From assembly GCA_021464245.1 (NCBI GenBank), contig JADCRB010000069.1, positions 560,092 through 624,091 on the forward strand: 64,000 nt of DNA, in the 5' to 3' direction. A program made the position numbers and the translations under genes. The notes beneath the pieces were generated by a model. That model ran no database searches. It saw nothing but the letters and a program-made list of their open reading frames with translations, and was not told the origin of the DNA. This document shows positions 24,381 through 36,084 of the stretch, piece by piece. Each line of letters starts with the position of its first letter. Within the stretch, counting starts at the first letter, position 1. The DNA is from Carallia brachiata. Lineage: Eukaryota > Streptophyta > Magnoliopsida > Malpighiales > Rhizophoraceae.

Positions 24381-25838
24381 GAAATACGGATTTTGGAACT
24401 AGAAGGGCAAAAACCCACCAAACACCGCCTTCAATGTTAGTCAAATTTGTCAAGAGCTGAAACGTAAAGACGAAACATCAAAATTAGACAAAATTCAAGA
24501 TTGATGCTAACAGGATTGCTCGTCATGCAAAAATATCGCCTAATTAAAAAATTAATTTTAGATCAAGAAGCACGCTAGCCTGCCCTGGTCTCCATGTCCT
24601 TCCCTTTCTCTCTCTCTCTCTCTCTCTTTTTTATCTGAAAAATAGTGGCCGAGTGAACAATTACTTCGAGGCCGGAAAGCCAAAGGGTTAAAACCCCTGT
24701 CAACGTGTGTCCTTCCCTTTCAATTGGTAGGTAGGTAGGTATGCACAAAATCATTGGTTCTTCAAAAAAAATTTCTATGATTCTAATTGCCATCCCTTCA
24801 ATTCCACCTTCTAATAGTTAAGATTCCATTACTCACGAATTACAGATCTTCCTTGACACGAAAAAAAAAAAAAAAAACACCGTCGTAACAAACTGATTAA
24901 CTGCAGATAATTACAAGGGGGAGGATATTTGAAAAATCAAAAAAGAAGGAAAATTCGCCAAAAAAAGATATAAAACGAAACCACAACAGCGCCTAAATTC
25001 CCTTGAAAACAATCAAGAAAATCCCAAAACAAGAGAGAAAAATATTTGATAATAACCTGATAAAGGCTGGATCGGAGCTACGGAAGCTTGAGAGACTCCT
25101 TTTTTTTCTTTTTTTTTTGCTTTTCTCTAATAAAGAGCGTAGGCCAATTCTCTGGACCACACAGGCTCCTATCTTACATAAGAGAGAAGCAGATACCGTA
25201 CGTTTGAGGTTGCCTCTGTCTTTTTGGTGGTTTTTGGTCGGTCATTTTCTACGGTTGAGATTTTCGGGATTAGCAGTAGTTGTACGGCCATGATGGTTTG
25301 TAGTCGCGTGGATCTTTCTTCTGTCTTTTTTTTTTAATTTTTGGGGTTTATTTTGGTCTCTGTTCTGCTTGCTTCTGTTTGAGCGATGGTGACAGTAGAC
25401 GGTCGTTGAAAAACTTTTTTAAAAAATGTAATATAATTTCTTAAAAGAGTATTTTTTACGATGAAAAAAAATCTTTCTCTACTCATCATTCATCAAATCT
25501 TTATATCGAAATCAAATAATTTTTATTTATTTTCATTCTTATTCAATAACTTTAAAAAGATTGATCTACTTCCTCGACATCAATGAGATCGAACGTGACT
25601 CCTAAATTCTAATAGACAAATCTGAATTTAATGTTACGCATCACTATTTATACTCAAAAAGAGTCTACAAGATAAGTCAGACAGAAAAATCACAAGTGTG
25701 AAAATTCAAACCCTAGACTTATAATATAAAAATATACTAATTTTCTATTAAACTACTGTTTCAAATAGTTAAAAAAAATATTTTATCGTATAATACATTT
25801 TCAAAATTGTAATGTATTTCGTTTTAATAATGCCTACT
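24381..25838. other. Upstream region of eIF1
   Basis: Presumably holds the eIF1 5' UTR and promoter. A CT microsatellite lies at about 24605-24627 and several long A-runs occur. An open frame at 25003-25293 shows no family signature. Nothing else is recognised. Confidence 0.4.
24605..24627. repeat. (CT)n microsatellite
   Basis: A run of about eleven CT dinucleotides lies on the + strand, read as GA on the strand of the eIF1 gene, in its upstream region. Confidence 0.8.
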
Positions 25839-25847
25839 TTAATAAAA
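25839..25847. repeat. Left 9-bp target-site duplication (TTAATAAAA)
   Basis: Directly abuts the first base of the foldback element and is identical to 26952-26960. Confidence 0.85.
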
Positions 25848-26951
25848 GGAATAAAGGTCAATTTGACCCACCACGTTTTACTTTATTTTAAATTTCACCC
25901 ACAACGTTTTTTTTGTTAAATTTAGTCCATAACATTACGTCCATTAGTCTAATTTGGTCCTTCCGTCCATAACGTCGTTAACTCTGCTGACGTAGCATGA
26001 CGGAGTTTAACACGTCAGCAATTTTTCCACGTCAGCATGTCACGTCAACATCTGTTGCTAACGTGGTATAGGTATAAAGGCTAATTTGACCCACAATATT
26101 TCAGCTTATTTTAAATTTCACCCATAACGTTTTTTTATAGTTAAAATTGGTCCATAACGTTATATCTTTTAGTTTAATTTGATCTTTTCGTACATAACGT
26201 CGTTAACTCAGCAAATATGATGTGACGAAGTATGACACATCAATAATTTTCGTCTATATCAACATGTCACGTTTGCAGTAAAATTTTAAAATCAAAACCA
26301 AACATTTATACTGAAAATCACACTCTACAAATTCAAATAAAATAAAAAACTAAAATTCATAAATATATATCCACTTGAATACTTTTTTTTTTAACAAAAA
26401 AATAAATTAATAAAATTCAACAACAGTCATTGTTATCTTTATTTTTAAATTTTTTCTTTTCTGTTGTTATCACTATTTTCTCGTCAAATTATTGCCGCCG
26501 CCTCCAACCACCATTAGCATTGCCAGTACAGAGCCATCTCTTTGGAAAAAAATTAATAACGTGTCAAATTCTGTTACGCTACATCAGCGAAATTAACGAC
26601 GTTAGGTACGAAAAAATCAAATTAGACTAAAGATATAACGTTATGGGTCAATTTTAACCATAAAAAAATGTTATGGGTGAAATTTAAAATACGCTGAAAT
26701 ATTGTGGGTCAAATTAGCTTTTATACCTATGTCACGTCAGCAACAGATGTTGACGTGACATGCTGACGTGGAAAAATTGCTGACGTGTCAAACTCCGTCA
26801 TGCCACGTCAGTAGAGTTAACGGCGTTATGGACGGAAGGACCAAATTAGACTAACGGACATAACGTTATGGACCAAATTTAACAAAAAAAAACGTTGTGG
26901 GTGAAATTTAAAATAGAGTAAAACGTGGTGGATCAAATTGACCTTTATTCC
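25848..26951. mobile_element. Mutator-like (MULE) non-autonomous foldback element
   Basis: The element begins GGAATAAAGGTCAATTTGA and ends with its inverse. The two arms, about 25848-26258 and 26540-26951, are inverted copies of roughly 410 bp. It is flanked on both sides by the same 9 bases, TTAATAAAA (25839-25847 and 26952-26960). A 9-bp duplication with long terminal inverted repeats is the hallmark of Mutator-like elements. Within each arm a subunit of about 200 bp is itself directly repeated (about 25853-26075 and 26076-26275). The arms are rich in ACGT/ACGTCA-type words such as 'cacgtcagca'. The middle of about 280 bp has no transposase. The element could fold into a long hairpin if transcribed. 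Confidence 0.88.
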
Positions 26952-26960
26952 TTAATAAAA
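26952..26960. repeat. Right 9-bp target-site duplication (TTAATAAAA)
   Basis: Directly abuts the last base of the foldback element and is identical to 25839-25847. Confidence 0.85.
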
Positions 26961-27787
26961 TTAAAACGTAAGACAATTTAAATCAAGTTTATTGAGGTTT
27001 CATTTACGTCATTTATTTTGTTAATTTGTCTACAAATAGAATTGTCGGCATTTAAAAGAAAGAAATTAAAGGCACTTTGAGCAAATATTGACTTTTAAAA
27101 TATTAAATGCGAAAAAAAAATTTCAACGATTGAGATAAAAGATAAGCAAATGAAAATTAGACAATAAAAATTACGGGAACAATGGACTTTTATTTTTTTA
27201 TATTGTGAGGCTACCAGTTTAATTAGGTTGGTATCTTAATTTAAACGTAGAGATTATTAAGCCCATCACAGACGGTGCGTACGATCCCACGTGGCTACCA
27301 TAAAAACGACATCGCTTTGCTCGAGGCTCACCGTCTGAACGGTTTCTTCGCCCGCCGGAGTCTGCATTGTGTACGCCTCACCTGATCCCAGAAATCTCGA
27401 CATTCCAGTTGGTAGAGTTCTTATTCTCATTGCAATTCCGTATTTAGATGATTTATATTTTAACTTATTTTTTTAAATGAATATAATTTATTTATAATTT
27501 TATATCATATAAATTAAATTTATTTAAAAAAAAATTAAAAATAATATTTAAATAATATTAAATTATAAATTAATTTTATTTAATAAAAAAATAAAATTAA
27601 CAAACACTTGTATTTATTTATATTTATATTGGCTCCAAATTTCGATTCAAAAGAAGAAATGTCGCTGATCTTGTTCTTATAATCCCGTGAATAAACAAAT
27701 TGGGTAATCGTTTCCACTCCGTTGCTCGCCAAGTGTTTGATGTAATGCCTGCCTCATTCTCTTGTACCCTATAATGCCAGCTTTCCA
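26961..27787. promoter_or_regulatory. APO4-like upstream region with a likely 5' UTR intron
   Basis: A GC-richer stretch at about 27260-27411 ('ctcaccgtctgaacgg' onward) looks like a 5' UTR exon ending before GT at 27412. An acceptor 'atgccag' ends at 27780, seven bases before the start codon. The AT-rich block at about 27468-27606 inside this proposed intron is a dispersed repeat shared with about 9998-10200. Exact transcription start is unknown. Confidence 0.4.
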
Positions 27788-28868
27788 ATGGCTTCGAGGA
27801 AGAAACTGTGGCAAAATCTCGTGGGAGATTGGAGCAGCTACATCGGACACTCCAGATTCTACAGTTCGGATGTGGACTTCAAGAATCTACGGTCAGTGAT
27901 ACTACAGAGAATCGCGAATCAAGCCGAAGGTGGGGACCACCCGGTTAAGCCCATGGTCCATGTTGCCGTGGAGGTTCTTAAAGCCCGACTGCTTCTTGTT
28001 CGAGGCGTCTCCACTCTCATCCAAGTCTTTCCTGTCCTGGCCTGCAAGTACGTTGATAGAATAGTTCAAAAATTTCCTGCTTTTTTCTTGCAGGAAAAAA
28101 ATGACCCATTTTTTTTTTTCTTTCAAACGGGTTTGCAGGTTCTGCTCAGAAGTATATTGGTGAGAAAGGTCATTTGATTCAGACTTGCCATGGTTACCGC
28201 CGTCGAGGCAAGAACCGGGTTCATGAATGGATAACTGGCGGTTTGAATGATCTGCTTGTCCCAGTGGAAGCATTTCACCTTGATAACATATCCCAAAAGG
28301 CTATTAATCGCTACCAGAGTTCGATTTTGATGATGTTCCCGCGATTGTTGAGTTGTGTTGGCAGGCAGGTGCTGATCCAGATGATAAGGATTTGTCCAGG
28401 ATCACAAATTCAGACAGTGCAGACGTTGGTGCTAGTGATGTTGAGACTTTGTCGGATGATGATCTGAGGTTTATAGCAAATCGAACATTGAAGGCATGGG
28501 AGACAGTACGATCAGGCGTCCAAAAGTTGTTGTCGGTTTATCCTGCAAAAGTGTGCAAGAATTGTTCAGAAGTTCACGTCGGGCAGCCCGGAAACAAGGC
28601 TCGATTTTGTGGGATATTTAAGTACGAGACTCACTTTTGGCGGGAGGCAGATGTAGATGATTTGGTGCCACCAAAGATTGTGTGGCGGAGGAGGCCTCAA
28701 GATCCTGTAATTCTCTTGAATGAAAGACGGAACTTTTATGGACATGCGCCAGCAGTTGTAGAATTATGCACAAAGGCTGGTGCCATTGTGCCAACAAAGT
28801 ATTACACTATGATGAAACTTCGCGGTTTATCTGCACCTGCAAACCCTTTGAAGATGCCTGTTGATTGA
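27788..28868 (+). pseudogene. APO4-like organellar RNA-binding protein, two frameshifts
   Basis: Exon 1 (27788-28047) starts MASRKKLWQNLVGDW and ends in LACK. The intron 28048-28138 has GT..AG ends, and exon 2 runs to 28868. The protein has the two APO motifs: CK-FCSEV..GEKGHLIQTC with HEWITGGLNDLLVPVEAFHL, and CKNCSEVHVGQPGNKARFCG with DDLVPPKIVWRR. APO proteins are plant zinc-binding factors for organellar group II intron splicing; APO4 types are mitochondrial or chloroplast. After splicing, the frame reads FCSEVYW then TGA, because two bases are missing near 28153-28157 ahead of the IGEKGH block. One more base is missing near 28318-28320, ahead of FDFDDVPAIVEL. Together three bases are lost, so exon 2 begins and ends in the same frame. 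It also lacks about four residues (SWRG region) after FKYE. The downstream half is otherwise well conserved, so decay is recent, or the bases reflect assembly error. Confidence 0.8.
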
Positions 28869-30713
28869 ATTCGCAGTGGGATGGACGTCAGTGTAGATGT
28901 GTGAGCCTTTGGAGCTTTTTCTGGGTTGGTATTTAATGGGTTTGTTGTTGAGATGCCCGCAAGGCTCATTGGTATGTCTAGGCTGTTTGACCCTAGCTGT
29001 AACTTTACTTATATATTTTTCTTGCCTTCGGTCTTATTTGTGCTGCATCAACATGAACACTTGTAATTTCTGTATATACGTTATTGGAAATCTCTTGATC
29101 TGTGGTCCTGTATGCTGGTTCTGTTTTATTCAAAGTTTGTCCTTGATATTCAGTTCACAAGATCCGTGTTTCAAAAGACTTCAAAAGTTAACTATTCCCA
29201 TTTGCGTCTAGCAGCGAAATTCGATCGTCTTTTCTCTCTTCAAATGAACAGAATTTAAGCGTGTATTTGTTGAGTTCCTTGGCTTGCCAAGCGCAACTGA
29301 TTGGCTTGAGACAGACATCAGGATTTTGTTCTTCTTTTTTTAATTTTTTTATTTTTTTTTTATGAAGTTCGAAATAGAAGCCTATATTAGAAGGACCTGA
29401 ATATGTTATAAATAGCTTCTAAATTTTTCCTTAGGTGCAGAAGTAGAAGTTGTTAACAAGTGCAGAATTTTGATGCACGAAAGGAAATATTTGAGAAGTT
29501 GACTCATCGAGTCCATTTTGACTGCTTCATTTTGGACACAGTCGGAGTTGTTTTTGGCAATGACATATAATCTTGAATCAATGTATTATTCCCATCTTCC
29601 CCCACCACTACTTCAAATTAATCAGCATTAGTTAATCAAAAAAAAAAATCAGCATTAAATATTGCTTTTTCATTGACAGTGCGTTCCGTTTCAGTTCGCA
29701 ATGGATGCGCTACAAGCTCGAAGTCTTCAAGAGACGTCCTAAGTACATCATTGTTGTTGTGGAAGCCAAGTCACCAACCAAAACGCTTTTTAGGTTTTTT
29801 TTTTTTCCTTTTTCCTTTTCTTTTTTAAATGAAAACAAGAGTAAATCTATATGCATGTGATTCTCAAACTCTACAATGTTAGAATCACGTGCCTTAAACG
29901 TTATTTTTTATTTGAAAATACAATAAACGGTGATTTCACAACCATGTTGAAGCATTCTTTACCTCATGTACATTGAATAGAGCGTAACTGCCGTTAGTAA
30001 AAGTGTCCTTAGAAACTCTTCTACGGTGAAAAACCTGAAAGCATTTTAAAGGCATTGATGTATTATTACTACTCGTTATAAACTGGAACTTAAATATTTG
30101 TACCTGTCCTACAATTATGTTGTTTTAGTAAGATCTCAAATTGCATGAGAAGAGTGTTAAAAAAAAACATTTACCTCAACGAATAATGATAAATTTACTA
30201 AAATTTTCTCACGCAACTTTACGAATAACAACTAATGTCCTAAAATTTAGTATAAACTAAGTCTACATAGAATTTAATTTTAAAAAACAAAACTAAAATT
30301 ATCAAAAACTTATTACCACATTAGCAATATTAATCCGTGAAGTGAAAAGTCGTACAATACATCGCTACCCTTCCTCCATTAGCCACATGACTAATTATCA
30401 GTAAAACATGGGCTTTTATCCACGTAATAGCTCCCTAAAACTTCCAGGATTATAGGCTTCTCAGGTCAAAAGACCCGATTCAGTTACGTATTCCACATAT
30501 ATTCCCTGGAAATGAATCCCAAAAAATTTCCTTGTTCTGTTTCTGCTTGAGTTTTAGTTACTTGAACCCATGCACATTGACACTCAGAAGTTCATAACAT
30601 AGGCATGCTACAAACTAACTAGCGATAATGCAGGCAGCGTGAACACCTTTCATTACATTTGCTCTCAAATGAAATTGGAGGAAACATGAAATAATAATAG
30701 CTCCAGGTTCGGC
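28869..30713. other. Intergenic between APO4-like and UBL loci
   Basis: The first few hundred bases are likely 3' UTR of the APO4-like gene. The open frame at 28897-29211 is hydrophobic and unrecognised. About 29690-29810 is a short GC-richer stretch that I could not assign. The rest is AT-rich, with no gene seen. Confidence 0.4.
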
Positions 30714-31019
30714 ATGAAGGTGGTGGTGGAGGCATTGACAGGTAGCCTGTTCCACATCCAACTTGACAGCAATGCGACTATTGCTGATCTCAGGCGAGAA
30801 ATTGGAGCCCAGCAAAATCTACCCGATGATCGGCTCATCCTGATTCTCGAAAACAACAATCAAATGCAACTGATGGATGAGGATGGAGATGCAACAGCTC
30901 TAGTCGATTGTGGAATTCAAGATGGATCTCACATTTATCTCTTCTTCGCTCCACTTGATGATGGTTCTAGTCATGATTTTGTTTTCACCTGGCCTGAATC
31001 TTTCTTGGGTCAGGCTTAG
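30714..31019 (+). CDS. Small ubiquitin-like (UBL) domain protein
   Basis: One exon, 101 residues, made almost entirely of one ubiquitin-like fold. It starts MKVVVEALTGSLFHIQL, which matches the first strand and turn of ubiquitin. The block NATIADLRREIGAQQNLPDD parallels the ubiquitin helix, and RLILILENNNQMQLMDEDG, LVDCGIQDGSHIYLF follows. The tail is SFLGQA, with no C-terminal Gly-Gly, so it cannot be conjugated like ubiquitin. It may act as a stand-alone UBL or adaptor. It faces a second UBL locus on the opposite strand 0.8 kb away, so the two are tail to tail. Plant genomes carry fast-evolving arrays of such multi-UBL proteins with unknown roles. Confidence 0.65.
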   Translation: MKVVVEALTGSLFHIQLDSNATIADLRREIGAQQNLPDDRLILILENNNQMQLMDEDGDATALVDCGIQDGSHIYLFFAPLDDGSSHDFVFTWPESFLGQA

Positions 31020-31831
31020 GTCCTACAATAAGATTCAGATAGTTTATGTTAAATTTTATTTGAGGTCAGATAAGGAGAAACCAAAAATAAATCTTGCCAA
31101 TATTGATATATTGCTAAACAAGGAATATATTAGCAGTGATGTCATAAAAAAGACTGAGATTTTGTTTCTAGATGCCACGTTAATTTTATCTTCATCCTGC
31201 TGGAAACATTAGTTAGAAACGTATATTTAAGTGCATCAATTTTTATTTTTTTTCCCTTTTTATGGGAGTGGAACACAAAGTTCAATATATTTTTTTCAAC
31301 ATGTTGAAACGCTTTGTCTTTGATTACTACATAAATAATGAATAAAAGCAGGGCATCAAGAGTCATTGCCTGACCATTACCTCCATGGTTGATAACTATA
31401 CTGGCAAATCTTAGCACTTTGTCGTATAAAATTGTAAATTAAGATAGTTATATGCTTTCTGTTTTCTTTTATTTGGCCTCATCTCTGGGTCATTGTAATC
31501 ATATATAAACCTATCTTAAAATTGGTGTCCTCGTGGCATTGCCTTATGTCTAAATCAAATATAAACTTTTGCAGGAAAAACAAGAAATCTCAATAGAATT
31601 CCAGCCTCCATAATAATCATAATTTTCTGTGCCTAATAACTGAAACAGCCAATTTTATATGCCTAAACCGAGTGCTTAAGTTATTTACTACTTATCGTTG
31701 AAACTGAAAGGTTAAATGGGAACAGTAACTAACAAATATACGGGTCATTAGTCGATCCAATAAACTCCTAGCTATTTTGGCATTTCAATATAATATAAGA
31801 CCTAAACAAATTTGCAACATTATGCCAATAT
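31020..31831. other. Spacer between convergent UBL loci
   Basis: AT-rich and should hold both 3' UTRs. No gene is seen. Confidence 0.4.
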
Positions 31832-32595
31832 TCAGTGCACACTACGACTCACAGTTCCCTTAAACACATAAAGGGAATCTCCATTTTCAACACCATGCCA
31901 CCGCAGGCTACAGTGATCACGCATGATCCTCTGCTTGTGTATGAACAAGTAATCATCTTGGGGAAGAATCTTTCTGCTCAAAAGAAGCTGCCTCAGGTCG
32001 TTGACAGTACTCGAATCCTTCATTTCCAAGGGAATGCTGGCCGCATTAAGCAAACAAGAAGATGTCTGAACCACCACGTTCAGCTTTCTCGCGGGTGGTT
32101 CATCTCTTGTCCGAGTCATGGTCTTTAGAAACACAATGATCTCAGAGTATTCACGTATACCATACTCTGTTAGATTGCGGAAATCATCTTCCAGCTCCAC
32201 CCCAGAAAAGAAAAGTGACATTCTTTTGATTGGTGTCCCCTCAACAATGTGGATTTTTTCTTTGAGGCTACCAACAGTATCTGTACTGTCCACCTCTAAG
32301 GCAATCTGTCTAGCTGAAAATTTTACTATGATCTGAAATTTGATGAATTGGAGGTGGGTTTTTAAGTAGGAGCCATAGGCTTGATGGTCAGGTCAATTTT
32401 TGTACCTTGGGTGATAATTGGATAGTCCTCCATGTCTAGTCCATCAATCAACTCCCAACCGGAAACTGCAAGAGTTTGTGCTTCTACAGGAACACCTAGG
32501 AGAAGTTCAATCTTTCTTTTGATTTCAACAACAGGTTCTTTGAGACCAATTTCAAAGATAAATTCCCTTGCCCAAAATGAAATGAGGACCTGCAT
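31832..32595 (-). pseudogene. Three-UBL polyubiquitin-like protein broken between UBL1 and UBL2
   Basis: UBL1 (32595-32362) starts MQVLISFWAREFIFEIGL and ends IKPMAPT at a stop. UBL2 begins about 32332 with IIVKFSARQIALEVDSTD and reads EKIHIVEGTPIKRMSLFFSG. UBL3 starts KLNVVVQTSSCLLN and ends FKGTVSRSVH at 31832. UBL1 and UBL2 are out of frame by two bases. The UBL2 frame stays open upstream into LKTHLQFIKFQ, as expected for a linker, so a small indel around 32355-32370 is the simplest explanation. I tested an intron (donor at CAAG|GTACAA, acceptor TTTCAG|ATC) and it does not restore the frame. No C-terminal Gly-Gly is present. It could also be two separate small genes. Confidence 0.55.
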
Positions 32596-35281
32596 CTTGC
32601 GCTCTGAAGTGCAAGCCCAGCTGTTTTGACCGGTGTTTTGGGATGATATGATTGATTGGATATTTGGATGGCAAGAAGCGATTTGCAAGATTTATTGTCC
32701 CTTTAATGGACACGAGTAGTCAAAAAGAGTCCTAAGGTTCATATTGGACGAATGAGCAACAACACCATAATTTTATGATTTAATTCACTCTGGAAGCATT
32801 TTTGTATTTGGTTTTGAAGCATGCTTTCCATTTCCAGCATTACATTTTATTCATTTACTTTGGAACAAAAAAATAGCAAATTAAACACTCTCTCTCTCTG
32901 ATGCACCCACAGACACAAAGTGGGATCTAGCTCTAGAACTTGTTTCTGACACCGCAAACCCAAAGATAGTACCTCTGGTTTTCCCGGCCCATTTCGACGG
33001 ACACAAAACTTAATCAAACAAGCCTTCGTGGTTAGGAACTGGGCTCCGACATAGGTTGGTCGTCCAGTGGACCAGAGTTGGGCTAAATTTTCCACAAATT
33101 TGTTGTTTTGACCAATCAAGATCAATCCGTTTGGCTAACTTGTTACTTTAGTGTAAAAAAAAAAAAACATTATTATTGACCTGAATATTAATTTGAATAT
33201 TAATTTAAGTGGTTATTAATTTTGTTAATTAACAATATGATAAGAAATTCGACTTGTTTATTAACTGAGCTCCGACATAGGTTGGTCGTCTAGTGGACCA
33301 GAGTTGGGCTAAATTTTCCAAAAATTTTGTTGTTTTGACCGATCAAGATCAATCCGTTTGGCTAACTTGTTACTTTATTGTAAAAAAAAAATAATTTATT
33401 GTTGACTTGAATATTAATTTAAGTGGTTATTAATTTTGTTAATTAAGAATATGATAAGAAATTTGACTCTTATCACACTTCTCCTTAATATGAATTTAAC
33501 CATCCACCAAATCAACAAAAAAAAAAAAACTTGTTGCATTATTACAGCAAGATAGAGTGCTGATAATAATAAAGTAGGACAAAAAAAGAAAAAGATAAAG
33601 TTTGATAACAAAATATAATGAGTCCACTAAAAGAATGTAAGAAATAGTTATATAAATAAGTTTAGACTCTAAAAAAAAGAATAAAATTTCATTTTTTTAA
33701 ATTAAACCAAATATATATTTAATATTAAATGTACACTCCTTAAGCCTTGATTTAAAAAATATTTTTTCTTATTTTTTTTAATTTTGTTTTACTACTTATA
33801 ATTATTACGTAACTATTTTTTATATATTTTTTAATTGTTTTCAAAAATAAAATCAATTTCTAAACTCTGATAGGCATGCAATGATTTTTTTAATTTTCGA
33901 GTCATACTCTCTTACAAGATTATGCGTAAAAATGATTGACACGCATTATTTTATTTCATCAAAAATATTAGCACGACCAAAGCCAGGGTCTTTATAAACG
34001 ACGTGGTAATCCGTTGGCAAACCAAAAAGAAAAAATAAACCAAAAAATAAGCATAAAAATTAAAAAGAAAGGGCAAAAAAACATACATGCCCACGCAGCG
34101 AAACATTACAAAACGTCGCCGTCATCTTCTTCGTCGCGGTTCTCAGTTTCAATTTAAAATTTTAAATTGTTTGCGAGGGGTCTTTCAGTTTGGGCGAATC
34201 GCACATTCGTATATTCCGATTCTTTTCGGCGGTGAGTCCGAAAAAAAAAAGCCAATGCGCATTTTAATCATGATTTGATGGTATTGCGAACTTCTTCGTC
34301 AATTGGGTTTTCTCGCACTTGCTTGAATTGCCCATCAAACCCCAAAAACTGGTTTTCTTTTTCCCGTTTTTTCTACCGGGAAAGAGAGGTCAATTTTTCT
34401 TTTTCTCTAGTTAAAATAGCATAAGTCAATTTTTTTTTTATCTAGTTAAAATAACATAAGGGAATTTTAATTGTAAGTGAAATGTAGGATTCGAACCCAA
34501 ATGTCACTTTAATTACTTATCAAGTGATTTCTTGTTTTAATCAATTTTATCTTCACCGCATGTACTTTTGTATGTTTTATTCTTGCAAAGCCTCCATGAA
34601 TTAAAAATGAAAAACTCTACAATCACATATATTTTTATCACGAAAGGAAACTTCAACTTCAGATTTAAAAAAAAGGAAACTTCAACTATAGGAAAGGAAT
34701 GTTTATGGCCATTTCTTCAATTAATGCTTATATAATTAGATTAGCTGGCTTTTTGATGAATAATCGTTGATCTTTATGTTTTAGGAACATCTCAATCATT
34801 CCGGCTTGCTTGTGTGCAATAATCATAAATCATTTTTTTGCACCAAAATATATTCTTTAATCATAACAAAACATGTTAAAGAATAAAGATAGTCCCAATA
34901 CGGTGCCTTGTACAAGAGTTCAATGTAACAATGAGAACATGTTTTCCCTCCCTTTTTGTTCATAAATTAGAGCTTATAATTTTGGGATATGAGGGAGGTG
35001 AAGTTTGAACTTTTAAGAGGTTTGTTTTTATAATCAACCATGTGAAGACTAATTCCGTAATTCGTATTCTTTTCGTTCTTTTGATAATCAATGGAGTTTT
35101 TTTTTATTTGACTATCCATTCAAGAAAGGCCTTCCCTTAACCTAGTTACTTCTCTTAATGAATAATCTACTGGGATTAAAACAGAGTATGTGTATCTCTT
35201 GATCTTTCTTTTCTTTTTCTTTTTTTTTTTTGCCTTTTTTTCTGGTTTTATTTTGTTGGGGAGCCATAAATTCTTGCATAT
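32596..35281. other. Intergenic with a tandem duplication and a possible APC11 5' UTR
   Basis: No intact gene. A tandem duplication of about 226 bp lies at 33039-33470. A GC-richer stretch at about 34080-34240 ('acgcagcgaaacatt' to 'cggcggtgagtcc') resembles a 5' UTR exon with a GT donor and may be the first non-coding exon of the APC11-like remnant. The rest is AT-rich. Confidence 0.4.
33039..33470. repeat. Direct tandem duplication, period about 226 bp
   Basis: 'ctccgacataggttggtcgt' starts at about 33044 and again at about 33270. Both copies continue through 'gtggaccagagttgggct', 'gatcaatccgtttggctaac' and 'aagtggttattaattttg'. Few substitutions separate them, so the event is fairly young. 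No coding content. Confidence 0.8.
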
Positions 35282-36084
35282 TTGGACAATGGTACAAGGT
35301 GGCATGCTGTCGCTTCGTGGACATAGGATGCCAAAAGGATGAAACATGTGGGATATGCAGGATGGCTTTTGATGGTTGCTGCCCTGATTGTAAATTCCCT
35401 GGGGATGATTGCCAAAATAGTAATACTTTTTATATCACTTTTTATTATTGTGGTTGCACAAAAAATGGTAATAATTGCACAAAAAAAAAATACGTATGGA
35501 TAGAGTAGGGAAATTTTATTTGGCCACCAACTTTTTCCCTATTGTTTATATATTTGTTGTACATTAAATTTAATTATAAATTTCATGAGTCTTTATAGTA
35601 TTTTGATCATGTCAATTTATAATATATAATAATAAGGTTGATATATAACAGGGGATGAAATACGAGCAAAAAATATAAACATATCTTTCTCTGCATTAAT
35701 TAATGTGCAACTATCAAAACACTTAATTAAAATATTCGGACAGCCAAAATATGGAGATATATTATGCGAAAAAACAAAAAGTTTCTCGAAAATTGTACTT
35801 ATTGGGAATGAATGGTTTGGTTCTGTAGCTTGTTTAAGCACTTTGCATCAGATTCTTTGTTCCTTTTGCCCTTTTGATTTAGGAATTACAGCTTTAAGTT
35901 ATGCTTATGTTCTTTGTGCTGTGCTATTAAATTTGGGTGATGTGAATTCGCACGCTGTATAGCTTCTAATTAATAAGTAATAATTCTAGCATAAAAAACG
36001 GGGTCTCCATAAACGGTGTTATCACAATAGTTTCACCTTAATATCATTATGAGAATATGAGAAAAAACAATTTCAGTAACTGTT

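Noticed and set aside
29690..29810. GC-richer stretch that reads KLEVFKRRPKYIIVVVEAKS in one frame
   Set aside because: Too short to assign, with no start or splice context. It could be a fragment of an unknown gene.
32340..32385. Possible intron joining UBL1 and UBL2 (CAAG|GTACAA to TTTCAG|ATC)
   Set aside because: Splice-like ends exist, but joining leaves UBL2 out of frame, so an indel explains the break better.
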